Below are positions 48,025 through 51,785 of a DNA stretch of 51,785 nucleotides, in pieces (the stretch's first letter is position 1; each line of letters starts with the position of its first letter). Source of the DNA: a virus. The stretch is taken from positions 1-51,785 of the IMG/VR virus record IMGVR_UViG_3300012039_000010, one strand, 5' to 3'. A program made the translations under genes and the position numbers. The notes under the pieces were generated by a model. That model saw only the letters and a program-made list of their open reading frames with translations. It made no database searches and had not been told where the DNA came from.

Positions 48025-48544
48025 CCGCCTGTTCGCCTGGTGCCAGGCGGTCATGGACGCCTTGGAGGCGTGGGAGATCGCCAACACCGAGGGGTGGCTG
48101 CTCCCGGCCCGCCGGGTGATCAGCCACGGGGCGCCCGCCTGGGACTGCGAGCTTGTCGCCGTGTGGGCCGAGGGGACCATCGGCTACGAGGGCGACGTGA
48201 GCCTCCCGACGTCAGGCCCGCTGTCGCCGTCGGCGCCTCGCTCGATGCGGGTAGCCACGCTGGGCGTCACCATCGTCCGCTGCGACCTCAGCGCCGCCGA
48301 GCTCGACCTGCGAGGAGGGGAGGCGGAGCTCCCGTCGGCCGCTTCCGTGACGAACACGGCCCAGCTGACCTACCAGGACCAGGCGCACGTGATGAACGCC
48401 CTCCTGGCGAAGGATCAGAGCGCTGGCCGCCCGTTCGGCGTGCACCAGTGGTCGCCGAACGGGTGGGCGCCCGAGGGCCCCGACGGGGGGCTCGCCGGGT
48501 CCACGCTCCGCATCAACGTGGCTCTGGTGATCCCGGTCGCCTGA
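48011..48544 (+). CDS. Tail terminator/completion-like protein
   Basis: 177 residues. A helix (LFAWCQAVMDALEAWEIANTEGWLLPARRVISHGAPAWDCELVAVW) followed by strands (SMRVATLGVTIVRCDL, LRINVALVIPV). This is the profile of actinophage tail-terminator-like (head closure) proteins placed between adaptor and gp10-like genes. No diagnostic motif; call rests on shape and order. Confidence 0.55.
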   Translation: MQPGDRLFAWCQAVMDALEAWEIANTEGWLLPARRVISHGAPAWDCELVAVWAEGTIGYEGDVSLPTSGPLSPSAPRSMRVATLGVTIVRCDLSAAELDLRGGEAELPSAASVTNTAQLTYQDQAHVMNALLAKDQSAGRPFGVHQWSPNGWAPEGPDGGLAGSTLRINVALVIPVA

Positions 48545-49011
48545 TGGCGCTCAAGGGGAGCTTCGCCGGGCACGTCGTCATCGACAACCGGGCGCTGAAC
48601 CAGGTGCTCCACGGCGCCTCCGGCCCGGTGGCGAAGGCGCTCCTCGTGGCGGGGGACATCGTGAAGGCCGGGGCCCGACGCCGGGTGGGCGTCTACAAGC
48701 GTGCGCCGGGCGACCCGCTTCCCCGCTCGGGAGGCCGCCGACCGGGCACCCTCCGGGACAGCATCGTGAAGCGCCTCGTCGTCGGCGGGCCCGAGGGCGT
48801 CAAGGTGCTGGTGGGCTCTGAGGACCCCATCGCCCTCCTCCACCACGAGGGGACCATCCCCCACAGGATCACCGCCCGCCGCAAGCCGTTCCTCGTGTTC
48901 TACTGGCCCGCCGCCGGGAAGGTCATCCGCATCAGGTCCGTGAACCACCCGGGCACCCAACCCAACCGCTACCTGGCCGACAGCCTCCCCGACTTGCGGG
49001 CCCGCTTCTGA
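48544..49011 (+). CDS. HK97 gp10-like neck/tail completion protein
   Basis: 155 residues, ATG overlaps the previous stop. NQVLHGASGPVAKALLVAGDIVKAGARRRVGVYKRAPGD, TLRDSIVKRLVVGGPEGVKVLVGSEDPIALLHHEGTIPHRITARRKPFLVFYW and VNHPGTQPNRYLADSLPDLRAR fit the HK97-gp10/minor tail neck family ('H.Gt.ph.I...... vrHPGt.pn.fl'). It would complete the tail end that docks to the head. Confidence 0.8.
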   Translation: MALKGSFAGHVVIDNRALNQVLHGASGPVAKALLVAGDIVKAGARRRVGVYKRAPGDPLPRSGGRRPGTLRDSIVKRLVVGGPEGVKVLVGSEDPIALLHHEGTIPHRITARRKPFLVFYWPAAGKVIRIRSVNHPGTQPNRYLADSLPDLRARF

Positions 49012-49013
49012 TC

Positions 49014-49019
49014 TAGGCT
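49014..49019 (+). promoter_or_regulatory. -10 box TAGGCT for leaderless tail chaperone gene
   Basis: TAGGCT ends 8 bases before GTG 49028 in a 16-base gap without a Shine-Dalgarno. Confidence 0.5.
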
Positions 49020-49027
49020 CCGGCGCC

Positions 49028-49459
49028 GTGACCCGTCATCGTGACTTCGCCGTCATCTCCGCTGAGCCCGAGCCTCTGTCTTTCACCGTGTCCGGTATCC
49101 GGGTTAGCACCGGGGAGCCCTGGTCCGAGACGTTCAAGTGCTGGCCTCGCATCGCACCCCAGGCGATGGCCGACCTTGCCCTGGCGATGCGGGTGACGCC
49201 GGAGGGCGAGCGCATCTGGAACGCCGGGGCTGTGATTGGGTTCGTGCGCCGGGCGCTGATGGACGTGGAGCCGGTCGCCGTCAACGGGGAGACGCCCCCG
49301 TTCGACCCGACCCAGATGGCCAAGTCTCAGCGTGGCCGCTGGCAGGCGCTCGTGAACGACTCCGACCGGGCCCTCAACATGCAGGACGACCTCGGGCCGA
49401 TCCTCCTGTGGCTGGCGGAGGAGTACACGGGCCGCCCTACCGAACCGCCCTCCACCTGA
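49028..49459 (+). CDS. Tail assembly chaperone (gpG-like)
   Basis: 143 residues. FTVSGIRVSTGEPWSETFKCWPRIAPQAMADLALAM, then helices RIWNAGAVIGFVRRAL and DLGPILLWLAEEYTGRP, typical of the first of two tail assembly chaperones upstream of the tape measure. In most phages the second frame is reached by -1 frameshift. Here the next frame is also open and overlaps the stop as CTGA; see separate note. Confidence 0.75.
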   Translation: MTRHRDFAVISAEPEPLSFTVSGIRVSTGEPWSETFKCWPRIAPQAMADLALAMRVTPEGERIWNAGAVIGFVRRALMDVEPVAVNGETPPFDPTQMAKSQRGRWQALVNDSDRALNMQDDLGPILLWLAEEYTGRPTEPPST

Positions 49460-49794
49460 CGGCTTGGGCGGTCACGAACAGCAGCTACTGCAACGCCAAG
49501 CTGACCACCCTCGGGGTGGACCGAGAAGCGCTGACCCTCGACTCGCTGTGCGACCTGATCCACATGCTGATGGTCGAGACGGCCCACCTTCCTCACAACC
49601 GGGTGGCAGAGCTCGTGGACCAGCCGTTCTGGATCGAGCGGGACACGTGGGGGCAGGGTCCGGTGTCCGAGGCCGCCCACCGTGCAATGATGGCGCTGAC
49701 CGGGGGCCCAGCCCCCCTGCGTGACCCGTCAGCCCAGCGCCCCCGGCCCGTCGGGACGGTGGTGCCCGAGACGCCCCAGGAGAGCCCGGCATGA
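49456..49794 (+). CDS. Second tail assembly chaperone frame (gpT-like)
   Basis: 113 codons from CTG 49456 (CTGA overlap with the stop of the previous gene). NAKLTTLGVDREALTLDSLCDLIHMLMVETAHLPHNRVAELVDQPFWIERDTWG is helical, then a Pro-rich end. It lies in the -1 frame relative to the first chaperone, which is the usual arrangement for gpG-gpGT frameshifts. No canonical slippery heptamer is apparent in the last bases of the first gene, so CTG initiation is as likely as frameshift. Confidence 0.6.
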   Translation: MTAWAVTNSSYCNAKLTTLGVDREALTLDSLCDLIHMLMVETAHLPHNRVAELVDQPFWIERDTWGQGPVSEAAHRAMMALTGGPAPLRDPSAQRPRPVGTVVPETPQESPA

Positions 49795-51785
49795 CCGTGG
49801 TTGGCGAGGCCTTCGTCGTCATCCGCCCCGACGACGACAAGTTCGTCCAGGAGCTCTCCCAGATCAACCTCAGCAAGGCCGGGCAGAAGATGTCCCAGCA
49901 GCTGAGCAACGCCCTGGAGACGGTCGGCGCCGACCTCCGCCGGGAGATCGAGCAGGAGCTCGGGGCTGTCCCCGACACACTCGACGTGGACGTCCGGGTG
50001 GACGCCAACACCGCCCAGGCGAGCTCCGCCATCCGCAGCCTGGAGGCCCAGGGCGAGGGCCTGGACATCAACGTGCCGATTGACGCCGACGCCGACCCGC
50101 TCCTGGCGGACATCAAGCGCATCCAGCGTGAGGCGGAGATCGCCGAGGACCGCCTGGTCCGCATCGGCCGGGCCGGGGACACCTTCGTGTCCGCCGGGCA
50201 GAAACTGAGCGTCGGGCTGACCCTCCCGCTGATCCTCCTCGGCAAGCAGGCCATCGGCATCGCCACAGACGTGGAGACGACCCTCGCCCAGACCATCGGC
50301 CTCGCCGGGGGCACCGCCGAGCAGGTCGAGCAGGCCAACGTCGTCATCCGGAGCCTGGCCGGGGAGACGGGCAAGAGCCTGACCGACCTGTCCGAGGCGC
50401 TGCTGGCCATCTTCTCCGCCGGGTTCACCGGCCAGCAAGCCTTCGACGTCCTCGACGCCTCAGCCCGGGCCGCCGCCGCCGGGCTGGGCGACACCAGGGA
50501 CGTAGCGAACGCCATCACCGGAGCTGTCGCCGCCTACGGGCCCGAGGTGCTGAACGCCGCCCAGGCGACGGACATCCTCGTCAACACCGTGAAGGAAGGC
50601 AAGGCCGAGGCGTCCCAGCTGGCCCCCCAGTTCGGCCGTCTCCTCCCTCTCGCCGCCGAGCTCGGAGTGGGGTTCGATGACGTGGGCGCCGCCCTGGCGT
50701 TCCTGACCCGTGAGTCGGGGGACGCCTCCCAGTCGGCCACCGCCGTTGCGGGCATCCTCCAGAAGCTCGTCAAGCCGACCCAGCAGGGAGCCGAGGCCCT
50801 GTTGGCCGCCGGGTTCTCGAGCGAGAGCCTCCGGGAGAGCCTGGCCGACCAGGGGCTGCTCGGCACCCTCCGGGACGTCCGCAAGGGCCTGGAGGAGACG
50901 GGCGGCTCGCTGGGCGAAGTGTTCGAGGACGCCGAGGGGTTCGTCGGGGTGCTGTCCCTCACCCGGGAGGAGGGCGCCGCCGTCGATGCCGTGTTCAACA
51001 ACCTGAGCAACAGCGCCGGCACCCTGGACTCCGCCTTCGGGGCGTTCGATGCGACCAAGGCCGCCGAGCTCGCCAAGGCCTCCGCCACCGCCCAGACGGC
51101 CCTCGCTGACATCGGCAACGTCGCCTTGCCCGTGCTCGCCGAGGTGCTGAGCCTGTTCGCCAAGGGCGCCGCCCTGTTCTCCGCCCTGCCAGCGCCGCTG
51201 CAGACGGCCGCCGTGGGAGCTCTGGCGCTGGCCGCCGCCCTGGGGCCGGTCATGATCATCGGCGGGAAGATCCTCCAGAACTTCGGCACGATCCAGACGG
51301 CCGCCGGGAAGCTCGGCAACAAGCTCGATGATGTCTTCGGGGCCGGGTCGGGCGCCAAGTTCGCTCGGGCCGCCGGGGGCCTCGCCGCCATCGCTGTCGG
51401 CGTGGAGGTCATCCAGAACCGCATCCAGTCGGACCAGGGCGACACCGAGGACTTCCTGGGGGGCATCGTTGACGACGTGAATGCCGCCATCTCCAGTGGG
51501 AACTTCGACACGCTGGCCGCCAAGTTCACTGCGGTGGCCGACGCCCGGAACGAGCTCGCCGAGGACGCCAACCGGGCCATCGACCCGTTCAAGCGGAAGC
51601 AGCTGACCGAGGCCGTCACTGGGCTCGACTCGATCCTGGCGGCCATGAACGAGACGTCCATCGGCGCCGACGACCTCGCCGTGCAGCTCGGCATCACCAA
51701 GGACGAGGCGCTGGCGCTCGGCTTCCAGGGGGCCGACGCCATCGCCGCCTTCAAGGCCCAACAGACGGACCTCGGCATCCAGGTC
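49791..51785 (+). CDS. Tape measure protein (3' end beyond window)
   Basis: At least 665 residues, open to the window end. ATG overlaps the previous stop. The N-terminal domain matches the phage minor tail/TMP family: FVSAGQKLSVGLTLPLILLGKQAI, ATDVETTLAQTIGLAGGTAEQVEQ, AGFTGQQAFDVLDASARAAAAGLGDTRDVANAITGAVAAYG, then LGVGFDDVGAALAFLTRESGDASQSA, as in PhageMin_Tail. Later a hydrophobic segment (VALPVLAEVLSLFAKGAALFSALPAPLQTAAVGALALAAALGPVM) that in other TMPs may insert into the membrane. It sets tail length and helps DNA entry. Confidence 0.9.
   Translation, partial: MTVVGEAFVVIRPDDDKFVQELSQINLSKAGQKMSQQLSNALETVGADLRREIEQELGAVPDTLDVDVRVDANTAQASSAIRSLEAQGEGLDINVPIDADADPLLADIKRIQREAEIAEDRLVRIGRAGDTFVSAGQKLSVGLTLPLILLGKQAIGIATDVETTLAQTIGLAGGTAEQVEQANVVIRSLAGETGKSLTDLSEALLAIFSAGFTGQQAFDVLDASARAAAAGLGDTRDVANAITGAVAAYGPEVLNAAQATDILVNTVKEGKAEASQLAPQFGRLLPLAAELGVGFDDVGAALAFLTRESGDASQSATAVAGILQKLVKPTQQGAEALLAAGFSSESLRESLADQGLLGTLRDVRKGLEETGGSLGEVFEDAEGFVGVLSLTREEGAAVDAVFNNLSNSAGTLDSAFGAFDATKAAELAKASATAQTALADIGNVALPVLAEVLSLFAKGAALFSALPAPLQTAAVGALALAAALGPVMIIGGKILQNFGTIQTAAGKLGNKLDDVFGAGSGAKFARAAGGLAAIAVGVEVIQNRIQSDQGDTEDFLGGIVDDVNAAISSGNFDTLAAKFTAVADARNELAEDANRAIDPFKRKQLTEAVTGLDSILAAMNETSIGADDLAVQLGITKDEALALGFQGADAIAAFKAQQTDLGIQV

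Overview
The window is about 52 kb of a double-stranded DNA tailed phage (siphovirus gene plan) that almost certainly infects an actinobacterium. The DNA is very GC-rich. It encodes a WhiB-family protein, a family confined to actinobacteria and their phages. Many genes appear to be leaderless, with a TANNNT -10 box 6-8 bases before the start codon, as is common in actinobacteria. Genes are nearly all on the plus strand and are packed with 4-base stop/start overlaps (ATGA, GTGA and apparently CTGA). The window opens inside an endolysin and closes inside the tape measure gene, so both ends are cut. I see no integrase, tRNA or CRISPR array.

Layout: 1-925 lysis (amidase endolysin, holin). 1046-10691 early region: Gam-like nuclease inhibitor, Sak4-like recombinase, winged-helix replication protein, DnaC-like loader, HNH and VRR-NUC nucleases, SF2 helicase and many small Cys-rich proteins. 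10701-14941 apparent DNA hypermodification operon: ParB-like protein, TET/JBP-type 2-oxoglutarate dioxygenase, AADT/aGPT-PPlase-like transferase, a two-part protein ending in a second 2OG-hydroxylase fold, and a P-loop kinase. 15039-20997 accessory genes: a DUF932 protein, an LPXTG surface protein with small membrane proteins, and many short proteins of unknown function. 21132-23512 small and large terminase. 23505-24688 a four-gene minus-strand operon with a MerR-like regulator. 24857-30300 more accessory genes, including a lipoprotein muramidase-like protein and WhiB. 30312-41480 head and connector genes: a portal-MuF-metallopeptidase fusion, protease, capsid, a LamG-type protein, tail tube and adaptor. 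41518-42213 a promoter, a highly structured leader RNA and a short gene. 42365-47767 a glycan cluster: GT-B/FkbM fusion, PIG-L deacetylase, methyltransferase, GT-B and a CDP-glycerol-transferase-like enzyme. 47764-51785 tail completion proteins, tail chaperones and tape measure.

Two regulatory layers can be read from the sequence. First, at least eight promoters share a -35-like TAGACG/TAGNCY box, a 17-18 base spacer and a TAGNCT -10 box, with an inverted repeat (TAACCCGGGTTA or TAACCCGTGTTA) placed over the spacer and -10, so a shared regulator is likely. Second, about 14 genes start 6-8 bases after a TANNNT box, and in several the upstream gene's TAG or TAA stop codon is itself the first part of that box.

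The strongest candidates for unusual biology are the hypermodification operon, in which a TET/JBP enzyme could make hydroxymethyl-pyrimidine in DNA for the kinase and transferase to elaborate; the metallopeptidase carried at the end of the portal-MuF protein; the paired hairpins with identical GUAACG loops in the 41.5 kb leader; and the capsid-region glycan cluster. All function calls come from motifs read by eye; no database search was possible.
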